A stretch of 64,000 bases of DNA, taken from an uncultured Bacteroidales bacterium. GTDB lineage: Bacteria > Bacteroidota > Bacteroidia > Bacteroidales > UBA932. Shown in pieces: positions 8,001-16,381 of this stretch. Where the stretch lies: contig CALUPB010000010.1 in NCBI GenBank assembly GCA_944322585.1, positions 1-64,000 on the forward strand, written 5' to 3'. Numbering within the stretch: position 1 is the stretch's first letter; every line of letters starts with the position of its first letter. A program made the position numbers and the translations under genes. A model generated the notes under the pieces. The model was not told the DNA's origin and did not search any database. It worked only from the letters and a program-made list of their open reading frames with translations.

Positions 8001-8516
8001 AAGCAGTCCCTTATCGTAAATGTCCTTCAACAGATACCAGAGAGTCTCGATATAACGGTTGTCATAGGTGATGTACGGGTCATCCATGTCCACCCAATAT
8101 CCCACACGTTCCGTCAGATTGACCCACTCCTGCGTATATTTCATCACCTCTCTGCGGCATATGCTGTTATACTCCTCAACGCTTATCTTCGTCCCTATGT
8201 CCTCCTTGGTAATGCCGAGAAGCTTCTCCACACCGAGTTCCACCGGAAGGCCGTGAGTGTCCCAGCCGGCACGACGCTCGACACGATACCCGCTCTGGGT
8301 CTTGTACCGGCATATCGCATCCTTGATGGAACGCGCCATCACATGATGGATGCCGGGCATACCGTTGGCGGAAGGCGGTCCTTCGAAGAATATGAAATCA
8401 GGAGCGCCCTCCCTTATCTCAAGGGATTTCCTGAAAGTACCGTTCTTCTTCCATCTGTCGAGGATCCCGTTCGCGACAGCGACCAGATCCAGTCCTTTAT
8501 ACTCGTTGAATGTCAT
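5076..8516 (-). CDS. ileS: Isoleucyl-tRNA synthetase
   Basis: A class I synthetase of about 1146 residues that charges tRNA-Ile and edits misactivated valine. The HIGH box appears as PPSANGMPGIHH near residue 50 and the KMSKR box (GNKMSKRLGN) near residue 690. Between them are the CP1 editing domain (TTTPWTLPSNTALC) and WDTHGLPVE. The long C-terminal anticodon and tail region lacks an obvious zinc knuckle, resembling the eukaryote-like IleS clade. I chose the ATG at 8516 rather than the TTG at 8552, because the TATATTTG promoter box at 8557-8564 would start transcription near 8551. Transcription probably continues into the dksA-like gene after a 110-bp gap. Confidence 0.95.
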   Translation of the reverse strand: MTFNEYKGLDLVAVANGILDRWKKNGTFRKSLEIREGAPDFIFFEGPPSANGMPGIHHVMARSIKDAICRYKTQSGYRVERRAGWDTHGLPVELGVEKLLGITKEDIGTKISVEEYNSICRREVMKYTQEWVNLTERVGYWVDMDDPYITYDNRYIETLWYLLKDIYDKGLLYKGYSIQPYSPAAGTGLSSHELNQPGCYRDVKDTTATVQFEVIKDGKSQILYGDGTLPVFFLAWTTTPWTLPSNTALCVGPDITYVRVSSYNPYTGEPAVYVVAKDLVNSIFNPKAADIALEDYRKGDKLVPFRVLEGEFKGSDLTGISYRQLIPWFRPDDGAFRVIPGDYVTVEEGTTGIVHIAPTFGADDNKVAKANGVPALLVVDRNGDRQAQVDRKGRFFRMEDMDPSYVSERVSPDYNEFSGRYVKNAYDDTLGPDAATLDVDLCVMLKQQGKAFRIEKHVHSYPHCWRTDKPVIYYPLDSWFIRTTAVKDKMIELNNTIMWKPESTGTGRFGKWLENIQDWNLSRSRYWGTPLPVWRSEDGKEEKCIGSLKELYAEIEKSVAAGIMESNPLKDKGFNPEDMSKENYDRIDLHRPYVDNIYLVSDSGRKMVRETDLIDVWFDSGAMPYAQEGLRNLGNAKFGRTADFIAEGVDQTRGWFYTLHAIHTMVSGSCAFRRVISNGLVLDKDGNKMSKRLGNAVDPFKALDKYGPDALRWYMLTNSQPWDNLKFDEAGVDEVRRKFFGTLYNTYSFFALYANVDGFDAEAQPVPVSERPEIDRWVISLLNSLVKDVVDAYEDYDITTAGRLIQEFVCDHLSNWYVRLNRKRFWGGSMDADKLAAYQTLYEVLVDVAKLAAPVAPFFMERMYLDLVPGAESVHFTAMPAYDASAVDKDLEERMDLAQRASSMVLALRRKVNIKVRQPLSKLVIPVIDSKVEEQLEKVKGLLLGEVNVKDAEFISDTAGLITKKIRPNFKTLGKKYGAKMKSIAAAFASLGQEDIAAVQAAEAAGVDYVLRLADGDVLLSKGDYEISSEDMPGWLVATDGPLTLALDITVTDELKKEGTARELINRIQNLRKDSDFDVTDRVDVRIYADAPDYGEISSSLESFRDYVASQTLARNISVASLAEAGEAPEVEWNDSAVRIAVSRLS

Positions 8517-8526
8517 ATTTTTTGTA

Positions 8527-8534
8527 TAATTTTG
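8527..8534 (+). promoter_or_regulatory. cvpA promoter -7 box
   Basis: TAATTTTG matches TAnnTTTG, 30 bp before the cvpA ATG, with TTG at 8506-8508 (18-bp spacing) as a candidate -33 box inside the start of ileS. Confidence 0.55.
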
Positions 8535-8556
8535 CAGCAGTTTCTGAAACAAGGTG

Positions 8557-8564
8557 CAAATATA
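8557..8564 (-). promoter_or_regulatory. ileS promoter -7 box
   Basis: TATATTTG on the minus strand, 40 bp upstream of the ileS ATG. It lies downstream of the divergent cvpA -7 box, so the two transcripts would overlap by a few bases at their 5' ends. No clear -33 box was seen. Confidence 0.5.
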
Positions 8565-9056
8565 ATGAATATTCTGGATATAATACTGCTGCTGTGCTTC
8601 ATCCCTGCTGTAATCAGCGGCCTGCGAAAAGGGTTCATAGCCCAGGTAATAGCCATAATATCACTTGTGCTCGGAGTGTGGCTTTCCGTAAAGTTCGCGG
8701 TCCTTGCCGGACGTTGGCTGGGCCAGTGGATAGAGACATCTCCGCAACTGCTGAATGGGATAGCATTCGCACTGATATTCATAATCGTCGTGTTCGCACT
8801 GTTCGCGCTGGGGAAAATTCTCGAGAAAACGATAAAGATAATAATGCTGGGATGGCTCAACAGGCTGCTCGGAGTCCTGTTCTCGATGCTGAAATGCATC
8901 CTGATAGTAGGATTCCTGATCATAGTGTTCGGGGCCGTCAACGGGCAGTTCCACATTGTCAGCGAAAAATATCTTGCTGAATCCGTTATGTACACGGCTT
9001 TCAGGGATATAGCCTATTCTGTGTTCCCGTATTTCAAACGGCTCATAATGGGTTGA
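8565..9056 (+). CDS. CvpA-family membrane protein
   Basis: This 163-residue integral membrane protein starts MNILDIILLLCFIPAVISGL and contains four hydrophobic segments (about residues 3-22, 25-45, 62-85, 100-125). The GLRKGFIAQV motif after the first segment is typical of the CvpA family (colicin V production). CvpA proteins sit in the inner membrane and affect envelope homeostasis; a precise biochemical role is not established. A longer frame extends upstream through ileS antisense but has no support. tsaB follows after 51 bp on the same strand. Confidence 0.85.
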   Translation: MNILDIILLLCFIPAVISGLRKGFIAQVIAIISLVLGVWLSVKFAVLAGRWLGQWIETSPQLLNGIAFALIFIIVVFALFALGKILEKTIKIIMLGWLNRLLGVLFSMLKCILIVGFLIIVFGAVNGQFHIVSEKYLAESVMYTAFRDIAYSVFPYFKRLIMG

Positions 9057-9107
9057 GAACCCCAGGCATTATCATTCATCGGACTTACGACAATAACAAA
9101 CCGGAAA

Positions 9108-9815
9108 ATGGACAACATCATACTCATAGAGACCTCGACAGAACTGTGCTCTACGGCAATGGCATCGGAAGGGAAAATCATCTCGTACAGGGAAAGCGAC
9201 AGACCGAGGACACACGCCTCACTGACGGCTGTATTCATAGATGAGATGCTGCGGGAGACAGGACTTAAGGTACAGGACTGTGCCGCCGTATGCGTAAGTA
9301 TGGGCCCTGGTTCATATACAGGACTCAGGGTCGGTGTCTCGACAGCCAAAGGCCTCTGCTTCGGGGCCGGTATCCCGCTGCTCGCCACCGGCACGCTCGA
9401 CGCCCTCGTATGGCAGGGGATAACTGGAGAATACTTCCGCAACAGCCAGGGCGACCCGGACTTCAGATATATAATTCCGATGATTGACGCACGGAGGATG
9501 GAAGTCTACACTGCCGTGTTCTCCCCTGACGGGAAACAGGTTACAGACACGGAAGCAAAGATAGTCGACGGCAGCAGTTTCGCGGAGCAGCTTGCCGCAG
9601 GACATGTGCTGTTCATAGGGGATGCGGCCGACAAATGCAGGACGGTCATCACCAATCCGAATGCACATTTCATCCAGTGCTGCCCGAAAGCCTCCTCGAT
9701 GCTGGTTCCGGCCATGGCCGAATACAAAGAAAAACGGTTCAGAGACGTTGCGTACTTCGAACCGTTCTATCTCAAAAACTTCGTCGCCACCGCCAGCCGG
9801 AAAAAACTGTTCTGA
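9108..9815 (+). CDS. tsaB: tRNA threonylcarbamoyladenosine biosynthesis protein TsaB
   Basis: A 235-residue protein of the ASKHA fold. The N-terminus (MDNIILIETSTELCSTAM) and the signature CVSMGPGSYTGLRVG are diagnostic of TsaB. TsaB dimerises with TsaD and, with TsaE and TsaC, makes the t6A modification at position 37 of ANN-decoding tRNAs in the cytoplasm. The C-terminal part (about 105-235) is shortened and variable as expected. It ends 11 bp from the convergent GH78 stop. Confidence 0.93.
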   Translation: MDNIILIETSTELCSTAMASEGKIISYRESDRPRTHASLTAVFIDEMLRETGLKVQDCAAVCVSMGPGSYTGLRVGVSTAKGLCFGAGIPLLATGTLDALVWQGITGEYFRNSQGDPDFRYIIPMIDARRMEVYTAVFSPDGKQVTDTEAKIVDGSSFAEQLAAGHVLFIGDAADKCRTVITNPNAHFIQCCPKASSMLVPAMAEYKEKRFRDVAYFEPFYLKNFVATASRKKLF

Positions 9816-9826
9816 CCGGAACTGTG

Positions 9827-11716
9827 TCAGTCACCCGTAAAAAACACGAAACAGTTCATTGCCTCATCGCGGATCTCGTAATACGGGACATACTCCATAG
9901 TGCCGTCGCCGACGCCTCCGATACCGAATGCCAATGAGCCTGGCTTCCTGTCCGTCAAGACGGTCACTCCATCCGGAGCGGTATATGCAGTCTTCACCGA
10001 CCCGTCCGGCTGCCTCTCGTGCCGTACGGAAATTTCTCCGAATGGGGTCGGGAATGTTCCCTCCACCCAGTCCAGATGTCCGAGATGAGGCTCAATGCGG
10101 ACTTTCCTGCAACCGGGTTCAAGAATTTCAATCCCGAGCACATGCCGGCTCAGCCATGCTGTGGGGCCGGATGCCCATCCATGACAAAGACTATGGCGGA
10201 ATCCTTTATAACAATACGCCCCGCAGTCCCTGTGGATATCCCGCATGCCGTCCGGAACAAGTTCATCTATTCTGGCTGCCGGCAGCCAGTCCATATCGAA
10301 ATCTTCCCAGAAGGAAGTCGCTCCAAGATCCAGCATCGCGCCCCAGTAGTCCTTTATTATTCCTATGGCCCCTTCGTAATTGCCGGCCAGTGCCATCGCC
10401 TCCAGCATAAGATAGCCATAGAATGTCGAAAATCCGCCTGCCCCGTTATACGACAGTCTTTCCCTGTCCGATTCTTGAGGATTTTCAAGCCCTGCAAGAC
10501 ACATCAGCGCAGCGGCCTGCTTCGATCCGGGGGCGTCCGCTTGCGGGCAGGCCGACTCGAATTCCATGTATACCCCGGGAGCCGCCGCGGAAAGCCTTTT
10601 CCACGAATCCTCACATCGGGCTGCCAGTGACGTGTCTCCGAATATTTCGGCCAGTTTCATGCCCGTTTTCATTCCCCACGCCATAAGGGCCTGCAGTCCT
10701 GCCGCCTTGGCTGCCGCATTCTCTTCCGAAGGCCAGTCCAGGAATCGGATGCCGTCCAGACATTCGCGCCCGTCATCCCCGACCCGCGTCATCAGCTGTT
10801 CCAGCAATGAAGTGATATAATCCCGGGATTCCATGAGATAATCAAGATCCCCCGTAAACATATACCATTCATAATGGCAAAGCAGCCACCATATGGAATA
10901 CGAAGAAAAACCTCCGTTCATCCATTTCGGCAAGGGAGTGACATCTCTCATAAGATCCAGAGTCCGCGGGACTGTCTCATCATATCCGAACACAGACCCT
11001 ATCGTCATCACTTCCGGGAATGAATCTCCCATCCATACAAGCCTGTCTCTCTTGATGCCGTCCCACAGATAATCCTGCATGCACAGATGAACCGTACGTG
11101 CGCCTGTCCTCCAGATACTGTCAAGCCGTCCGTCGCTGCTGCGGAAGGATCCTCTCCACGGAATGTCCCGCATCACTGAAACAGCCCTGACTTCTTTCAG
11201 GGCGAGAGTACGGTTCCCGTCCAGAACATCTATCCTGACAAACCGGAATCCGGAATTGCCGGTTTCCACAACTCCAAGGAAAGGCAGTTCCAAGGTATAG
11301 TCTCTCATCGCATGGTCATTCGTCGCGCCTCCCTCTCCCCCGACCTCAGACATCGCCTCACTCACAGACTCGCCGTAACGGATCCGCACCCGGACAGGCT
11401 TGCCGTCCGACAAGCCCGTCACAATCTGAAGCCCTCCGTGCAGTTCACGCCCGAAATCGAGAAGGATTGCCGGGCGGGCATCACCGGGCGATGTCATGAC
11501 ACAGCAAGGGACATCATCTCCCAGGAACGGCTGCCCTATGCCTTCCCGTAAAAGCAAATCCGCCCTGTCGACATGGCTGCTGTCTTTCTGCCACACTATC
11601 CTGACCGGACTTATAAAAGTCCGTTCAAGACACCCCTGTCCCCTTGCCGTCACAGCGGACACTGTCTCCGGCAATGCTGTCAGGGACAACAGCAGCACTG
11701 AAAGGAACTTTTTCAT
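9827..11716 (-). CDS. Secreted alpha-L-rhamnosidase, GH78 type
   Basis: The 629-residue protein has a Sec signal peptide (MKKFLSVLLLSLTALPETVSA) and no lipobox, so it is probably periplasmic. A beta-sandwich domain (about 30-190, LLDFGRELHGGLQI) precedes the six-hairpin catalytic domain of GH78. The signature is DGIKRDRLVWMGDSFPE near residue 225, where the RDR-L-W-GD arrangement matches a Bacteroidales GH78 subgroup, followed by a C-terminal beta domain from about 520. It should cleave terminal alpha-L-rhamnose from oligosaccharides. It is the last gene of the rhaB-rhaA-rhaT-rhaD operon, 3 bp after rhaD, so the released sugar can be imported and degraded by its co-transcribed partners. Confidence 0.85.
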   Translation of the reverse strand: MKKFLSVLLLSLTALPETVSAVTARGQGCLERTFISPVRIVWQKDSSHVDRADLLLREGIGQPFLGDDVPCCVMTSPGDARPAILLDFGRELHGGLQIVTGLSDGKPVRVRIRYGESVSEAMSEVGGEGGATNDHAMRDYTLELPFLGVVETGNSGFRFVRIDVLDGNRTLALKEVRAVSVMRDIPWRGSFRSSDGRLDSIWRTGARTVHLCMQDYLWDGIKRDRLVWMGDSFPEVMTIGSVFGYDETVPRTLDLMRDVTPLPKWMNGGFSSYSIWWLLCHYEWYMFTGDLDYLMESRDYITSLLEQLMTRVGDDGRECLDGIRFLDWPSEENAAAKAAGLQALMAWGMKTGMKLAEIFGDTSLAARCEDSWKRLSAAAPGVYMEFESACPQADAPGSKQAAALMCLAGLENPQESDRERLSYNGAGGFSTFYGYLMLEAMALAGNYEGAIGIIKDYWGAMLDLGATSFWEDFDMDWLPAARIDELVPDGMRDIHRDCGAYCYKGFRHSLCHGWASGPTAWLSRHVLGIEILEPGCRKVRIEPHLGHLDWVEGTFPTPFGEISVRHERQPDGSVKTAYTAPDGVTVLTDRKPGSLAFGIGGVGDGTMEYVPYYEIRDEAMNCFVFFTGD

Positions 11717-11719
11717 ACG

Positions 11720-12529
11720 CTACAGATTGAACGCCTGCTTGAGTTCCTGCATCTGGGCATCGCTCATGCCTTCCGGAATAAATCCCATGGCACATCCGGA
11801 AATGTAGATTTGCGCCGACTTGGAAAGCGTGTCTATCATATCGAATGCCTCCACCACATTCTCGCCAACGGCAAGAGCACCATGCTTTTCCCACAGCACG
11901 ACATCATATTGGTCAAGGCATGCAATGGTTGCGTCGGCAAGGGCCAGTGAACCGGGAAGCCGGTACGGGACTATCCCCACCCCCTTGGGGCAGAATGCCC
12001 TTGTCTCAGGAATCATGCTCCAGAGCAGTCTGCTGAGCACATCCTTCTCCAGGAATTCCCTGTGGTGGGTCATGGCCACAAGTTCAATAGGATGAGTATG
12101 TATGACAGCCATGTACCCGTCTCCCCTGCCGGCGAGATAGCTATGGACAGAAAGGTGCGAAGGAAGTTCAGACGTGGGAACGATTGCTTTCTCCGCCACA
12201 ATCCCGTATGCCCTTCCGCCGTCCAGTATCCTGATTATGGACATGTTGTCCATCGGCGAAGAAGCCACATAACGCATCCTCCGTCCTGTCCCCGTAACAA
12301 GGAAATAATTCTCTGACAGGTTTTCGAATGGCCTGGGCAATGCGACCGGACCGTACAGGAGCCCGCATCCGGCAAGCATGTCGTCGACAAAGGGCGTAAT
12401 GTTATATGAAATATTCCCTCCGTTACGTTCCGCCCAACCCTTTTGCCACAGATATCCTGCGACTTCCGCCACTTCAGCTATGCAGGCAGCAATATTTTCA
12501 TTGTATTTCATAGTAAAGTTGAATTTCAT
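11720..12529 (-). CDS. rhaD: Rhamnulose-1-phosphate aldolase
   Basis: A class II, zinc-dependent aldolase of about 269 residues that splits L-rhamnulose 1-phosphate into DHAP and L-lactaldehyde. Visible family features are the phosphate-binding ERNGGNISYN, the zinc ligands in IHTHPIEL and the later LWEKHGALAVG. The start at ATG 12529 overlaps the rhaT stop (ATGA), indicating coupling; a second ATG six codons in (12511) is possible. The longer frame back to 12679 lies within rhaT and is not supported. Confidence 0.93.
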   Translation of the reverse strand: MKFNFTMKYNENIAACIAEVAEVAGYLWQKGWAERNGGNISYNITPFVDDMLAGCGLLYGPVALPRPFENLSENYFLVTGTGRRMRYVASSPMDNMSIIRILDGGRAYGIVAEKAIVPTSELPSHLSVHSYLAGRGDGYMAVIHTHPIELVAMTHHREFLEKDVLSRLLWSMIPETRAFCPKGVGIVPYRLPGSLALADATIACLDQYDVVLWEKHGALAVGENVVEAFDMIDTLSKSAQIYISGCAMGFIPEGMSDAQMQELKQAFNL

Positions 12530-13551
12530 GACAGATACGGGAAAAATACCGAAAACAGCAGGATGGCAAGACCGGCGGCAAGAACCGTGACAGCCAGCCC
12601 GCCGCATCCTTTCCATTCTTTCAGGACAATTCCCCACAAATTGGAAAAAAGTACATTCAAAGACATCAGTATGCTCCACGCGAATGCCAGGAGTACAGGG
12701 TTTTCCTGCAGGAAACTCTTTCCTGTCTCAAGCCCGAAAAACTGGGAATACCACAATCCTCCTGCAAGGGCGCAGAAAAAGACATTCACGGCAGCCTGTC
12801 TGCCACCGGCATCAAAGTACTCATGTCCGCTGCGGTTCCGCCAGTTCATGAAGAGACAATAAGCGGCATTGGTGACAAACCCACCCGCAGTCACCAGAAA
12901 GATGACAGGAAGACCGGCGAGCAAAGGCGTGGCTCCTGAAACGAGCATCTTTTCCCTGACAGGGGCGCCGGCATCCAGTCCGAGTGCGAAGCATGCACTC
13001 ATGAGACCGGACAGCAACGCGACCGCGAGCCCTTTGGTCAGGGCGAAATCCTTCACTGCTTCCCTCTTCGCTTCCTCGCTCATGTTCCGGGACTTCAATG
13101 ACCCGGCATATCCTATGACCGCTATTCCGGCAACAGTTACCGCGACTCCGATGAGAAGATGCAGACCGTCACCATGCAAAAGGTCAGTGCCGGCGAACAG
13201 GGCAGGAAGCAAAGTCCCGAAAGCGGAACATGTCCCCAAGGCTATCGACTGGCCGAGGGCTACCCCTAAATACCGCATGGAAAGCCCGAATGTCAGTCCC
13301 CCTATTCCCCACAGGAAGCCATACATCACAGATTTCCAGGCACTGCCAGCCGAAAGGACAGTCATCAGGGATATCCCTTCCGGAAGGGACAACAAGGCTC
13401 CGGCGAACGGAAAGACAAGCCATGCAAATATTCCTTGCACCATCCAGAAATTCTCCCAGCTCCATGCCCTGACACCACGTATCGGGACATATGAACTCGA
13501 CTGCCCGAAACTTCCGGCGGCGATGATCAGAAGACCTATAAGAGTATGCAT
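12526..13551 (-). CDS. rhaT: L-rhamnose/proton symporter RhaT
   Basis: The 341-residue inner-membrane protein has about ten hydrophobic segments. It opens with LIGLLIIAAGSFGQSSSYVP and continues with the conserved WSWENFWMVQGIFAWLVFP, both characteristic of RhaT in the drug/metabolite transporter superfamily. It should carry free L-rhamnose from the periplasm to the cytoplasm with a proton. It lies between rhaA (3-bp gap) and rhaD (4-bp overlap). Confidence 0.93.
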   Translation of the reverse strand: MHTLIGLLIIAAGSFGQSSSYVPIRGVRAWSWENFWMVQGIFAWLVFPFAGALLSLPEGISLMTVLSAGSAWKSVMYGFLWGIGGLTFGLSMRYLGVALGQSIALGTCSAFGTLLPALFAGTDLLHGDGLHLLIGVAVTVAGIAVIGYAGSLKSRNMSEEAKREAVKDFALTKGLAVALLSGLMSACFALGLDAGAPVREKMLVSGATPLLAGLPVIFLVTAGGFVTNAAYCLFMNWRNRSGHEYFDAGGRQAAVNVFFCALAGGLWYSQFFGLETGKSFLQENPVLLAFAWSILMSLNVLFSNLWGIVLKEWKGCGGLAVTVLAAGLAILLFSVFFPYLS

Positions 13552-13554
13552 AAG

Positions 13555-14811
13555 TTAAAGTCTCTTCGAAGTAACTTCCGTCTCATATTTTTCCACTTCC
13601 GGAATATAGTCCTCCCCTGCCGGAACACCTTCGGTCAGGCAGAAGTAATCGTAGACAGCATTCCATGGAAGGGCCTTGTTCTCCTCCAAAAGCGCAAGAC
13701 GCTGGAAATATTTCCCCGTGTCCTCATATGCCCTCAACTTCTCCAGAGGAGACAGCAACGCCATCAGAAATGCCTTCTGGGTCGCCCTGATTCCTATGAC
13801 ATAGGCACCTATCCTGTTGATGGAACCGTCGAAATAATCCAGGCCGACATTCACCCTGCCGAGAGCCCCGGCCCAGACAATCTCCTGTGCAAGCATCGCG
13901 ACACTGTCATTCAGAATGACCACATGGTCGCTGTCCCACCTGACTGGACGGCTGACATGAAGCAATATCTCGGGAGCGAACAGCAGCAGCGAAGAAATCT
14001 TGTCCGCCACTTCCTCGGTAGGATGGAAATGTCCCAGATCCAAAGTGGACATAATGCCGTGTTTCATGGCATAGCACATATAGAACTCATGGGAACCGAC
14101 AGTAAAGCTCTCAAGACCTGTCCCGAACAACTTGCATTCGACTGCATCCTTGACATGGCTGCATTTTTCCGCAAAAATTCTGTCAAGAGACTCTTCCAGG
14201 ATGGAGCGGTAAAGATATCTGTTGACCGTAATGTCCTTTGACCCGTCATGTATCCAGATATTATGGCAGACTTTGTCCCCGAGCTGGCGGCCGATTTCAT
14301 CGGCTATCCTGCGGCTGCGGACAGTATGTCCTATCCAGAAATTCCGGACTGCGTCATCAGGATTGGACAGGGTCAGGCTGCCGCTCAACGGATGGGAAAA
14401 GGATGTGGAGTTGAAATCGAGTTTCATGTCATTGGCCCGGGCCCAGTCGATCCAGCTCTGGAAATGTTCCGGACCTATTTCGTCCCTGTCCACCTTTTTC
14501 CCTCCGAAATCGCCGTAGGTGGCATGAAGGCTCAGCCTGTGCCGGCCCGGGACAAGGGTCTTGACCTTCTCTATGTCCGCCCTCACTTCATCTATGTTTC
14601 TCGCCTTGCCGGGATAATTGCCGGTCACCTGGATACCTCCGGTCAACTGTCCTGCGGCAGCTTCAAAACCAGTCACATCATCCGTCTGCCAGCAATGCAG
14701 TGAAATGGAAACACCTTTAAGGGCCGCAAGGGCGGCATCCGTATCCACTCCGAATTCTGCATAACGCTCTCTGGCCTCATTATAGGCGCTGATTATTTTT
14801 TCCTGTTTCAT
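13555..14811 (-). CDS. rhaA: L-rhamnose isomerase
   Basis: A cytoplasmic enzyme of 418 residues that converts L-rhamnose to L-rhamnulose. The family is a metal-dependent TIM barrel; visible hallmarks include SISLHCWQTDDVTGFE, LDFNSTSFSHP, the metal-binding NIWIHDGSKDITVNR and MSTLDLGHFHPTEEVADK. The ATG at 14811 (MKQEKIISAYNEARERY) matches the usual N-terminus; the frame extends 28 codons upstream into the rhaB end, which is unlikely to be translated. rhaB lies 38 bp upstream. Confidence 0.95.
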   Translation of the reverse strand: MKQEKIISAYNEARERYAEFGVDTDAALAALKGVSISLHCWQTDDVTGFEAAAGQLTGGIQVTGNYPGKARNIDEVRADIEKVKTLVPGRHRLSLHATYGDFGGKKVDRDEIGPEHFQSWIDWARANDMKLDFNSTSFSHPLSGSLTLSNPDDAVRNFWIGHTVRSRRIADEIGRQLGDKVCHNIWIHDGSKDITVNRYLYRSILEESLDRIFAEKCSHVKDAVECKLFGTGLESFTVGSHEFYMCYAMKHGIMSTLDLGHFHPTEEVADKISSLLLFAPEILLHVSRPVRWDSDHVVILNDSVAMLAQEIVWAGALGRVNVGLDYFDGSINRIGAYVIGIRATQKAFLMALLSPLEKLRAYEDTGKYFQRLALLEENKALPWNAVYDYFCLTEGVPAGEDYIPEVEKYETEVTSKRL

Positions 14812-14849
14812 ATTTGATAATAGATAAAATATAAGTATGACAAACTGTT

Positions 14850-16343
14850 TCATTTTCCGGCAATCCGGCGGAATGACCGGTATGCCGCATTCCATCGGCC
14901 CGTATCTGCCGGCATGAAGGTTTCCGTCTTCACCGAACGGCAGACGGTCTGCCTTATCTCCTCCAGGGAAGAAACGTTGCCCGCAGCATAAGCCTGCATC
15001 ATCAGATTCCCTATGGCTGTAGCCTCGGCAGGCCCGGCTATCACGGGAATTCCGGCAGCACCGGCAGTAAACCGGTTCAGCAGAGAATTCTTCGACCCGC
15101 CTCCCACAACATGCAGCCGGCGGACCGGGAACGGAGCTATACTTCTGAACTCGTCAAGCACCATCCTGTACTTCAGGGCAAGACTTTCCAATATGATTCT
15201 TATAATCTCTCCGTGTGACTCCGGGACATGCTGTCCGGAAGCCCTGCAGTATGCGGCAATGGCGGCAGGCATATTCCCCGGAGATGCAAAAGCGGCATCA
15301 TCAGGATCTATGAATGCCAGGAACTCCGGTGCATTTTGCGCGAGCGCGACCATTTCATCGTATGTATATTCTGTTCCCTGCCCTTTCCATACTGAAAGGC
15401 ACTGCTCCAAAAGCCACATGCCGGTAATGTTCTTCAACAGCCGTACGGTCCCGCAGACTCCGCCTTCGTTGGTCATGTTGAATGCTTCAGTAGCCGGAGT
15501 GATCATCGGGCTGCCGATCTCTATGCCCATAAGTGACCATGTCCCGGAACTCAGGTAAGCGAATTCACCGTCAGGGGCAGGGACAGCTGCTACGGCCGAA
15601 GCCGTATCGTGCCCGGCGACTGCGACAATGTCCAGCTTCCCCACTCCGGTCCGCATTGCAATATCCTTGTCGAGGGGGGCGACCGCAGTTCCGGACGGGA
15701 TCACGGGACAGAACAGTCCGGCACGGATCCCGCTTCTCTCTGCAAGTCCGTAATTCCAGTCCCGGGCATATGGATCCAGAAGCTGGGATGTGGAAGCTAC
15801 GGTATATTCAGTCACCATTTTACCGGTAAGCATGTACGCGAGGGCATCCGGGATAAAGAGGATTTTATCCGCCTGTCCGAAAGCATACAGGCCCTCCCTG
15901 TGCTGGGCATACATCTGAAATATGGAATTGAATGCCAGATGCTGTATTCCCGTGGCGGCATACAGCTCATGCTGCGACATGATTCCGGAAAAATAATCTT
16001 CTGACGCCCGGACCGTATACGGGTCTCTGTAGGCAACCGGCAATCCGGATATGGAACCGTCCCGGGCAACAGGAACGAAATCGACGCCCCAAGCATCTAT
16101 ACCGGCCGAACGGATTCCGACTTTTTCCGCCGCCGCTGCCGTTAACCCTTCGCACAGCTTTTCATAGAGAGAATAAATATTCCAATACATATGCCGGCCG
16201 AGGTACATCATTCCGTTCGGGAAACGGGTCAGTTCCTTTACGGTCAATATCCCATCACACAATCTTCCCAAAATCCCGCGCCCGCTTGTCGCACCGAGAT
16301 CAAATGCCAGAAAATGACTGATTCCTGTCTTATTGTCTTCCAT
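14850..16343 (-). CDS. rhaB: Rhamnulokinase
   Basis: A FGGY-family sugar kinase of 497 residues that phosphorylates L-rhamnulose at O1 with ATP. The N-terminal phosphate loop is FLAFDLGATSGRGILG, the sugar-binding region GIDAWGVDFVPV, and the adenosine/phosphate segments AGHDTASAV, YLSSGTWSLMG and VGGGSKNSLLNRFTA. It is the first gene of the minus-strand operon, divergent from the AraC-type regulator with only 38 bp between start codons, so both promoters must overlap that gap and the neighbouring coding ends. Confidence 0.95.
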   Translation of the reverse strand: MEDNKTGISHFLAFDLGATSGRGILGRLCDGILTVKELTRFPNGMMYLGRHMYWNIYSLYEKLCEGLTAAAAEKVGIRSAGIDAWGVDFVPVARDGSISGLPVAYRDPYTVRASEDYFSGIMSQHELYAATGIQHLAFNSIFQMYAQHREGLYAFGQADKILFIPDALAYMLTGKMVTEYTVASTSQLLDPYARDWNYGLAERSGIRAGLFCPVIPSGTAVAPLDKDIAMRTGVGKLDIVAVAGHDTASAVAAVPAPDGEFAYLSSGTWSLMGIEIGSPMITPATEAFNMTNEGGVCGTVRLLKNITGMWLLEQCLSVWKGQGTEYTYDEMVALAQNAPEFLAFIDPDDAAFASPGNMPAAIAAYCRASGQHVPESHGEIIRIILESLALKYRMVLDEFRSIAPFPVRRLHVVGGGSKNSLLNRFTAGAAGIPVIAGPAEATAIGNLMMQAYAAGNVSSLEEIRQTVCRSVKTETFMPADTGRWNAAYRSFRRIAGK

Positions 16344-16381
16344 TTTTCGTATTATTGCAAAACATTATCAACAATCATATT

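Noticed and set aside
7941..8564. N-terminal extension of cvpA by 208 codons
   Set aside because: It runs antisense through ileS; the CvpA family starts at the MNILDIIL methionine at 8565.
11720..12679. Long form of rhaD starting at 12679
   Set aside because: The extra 50 residues overlap the end of rhaT and resemble nothing; ATG 12529 overlaps the rhaT stop in the usual coupled way.
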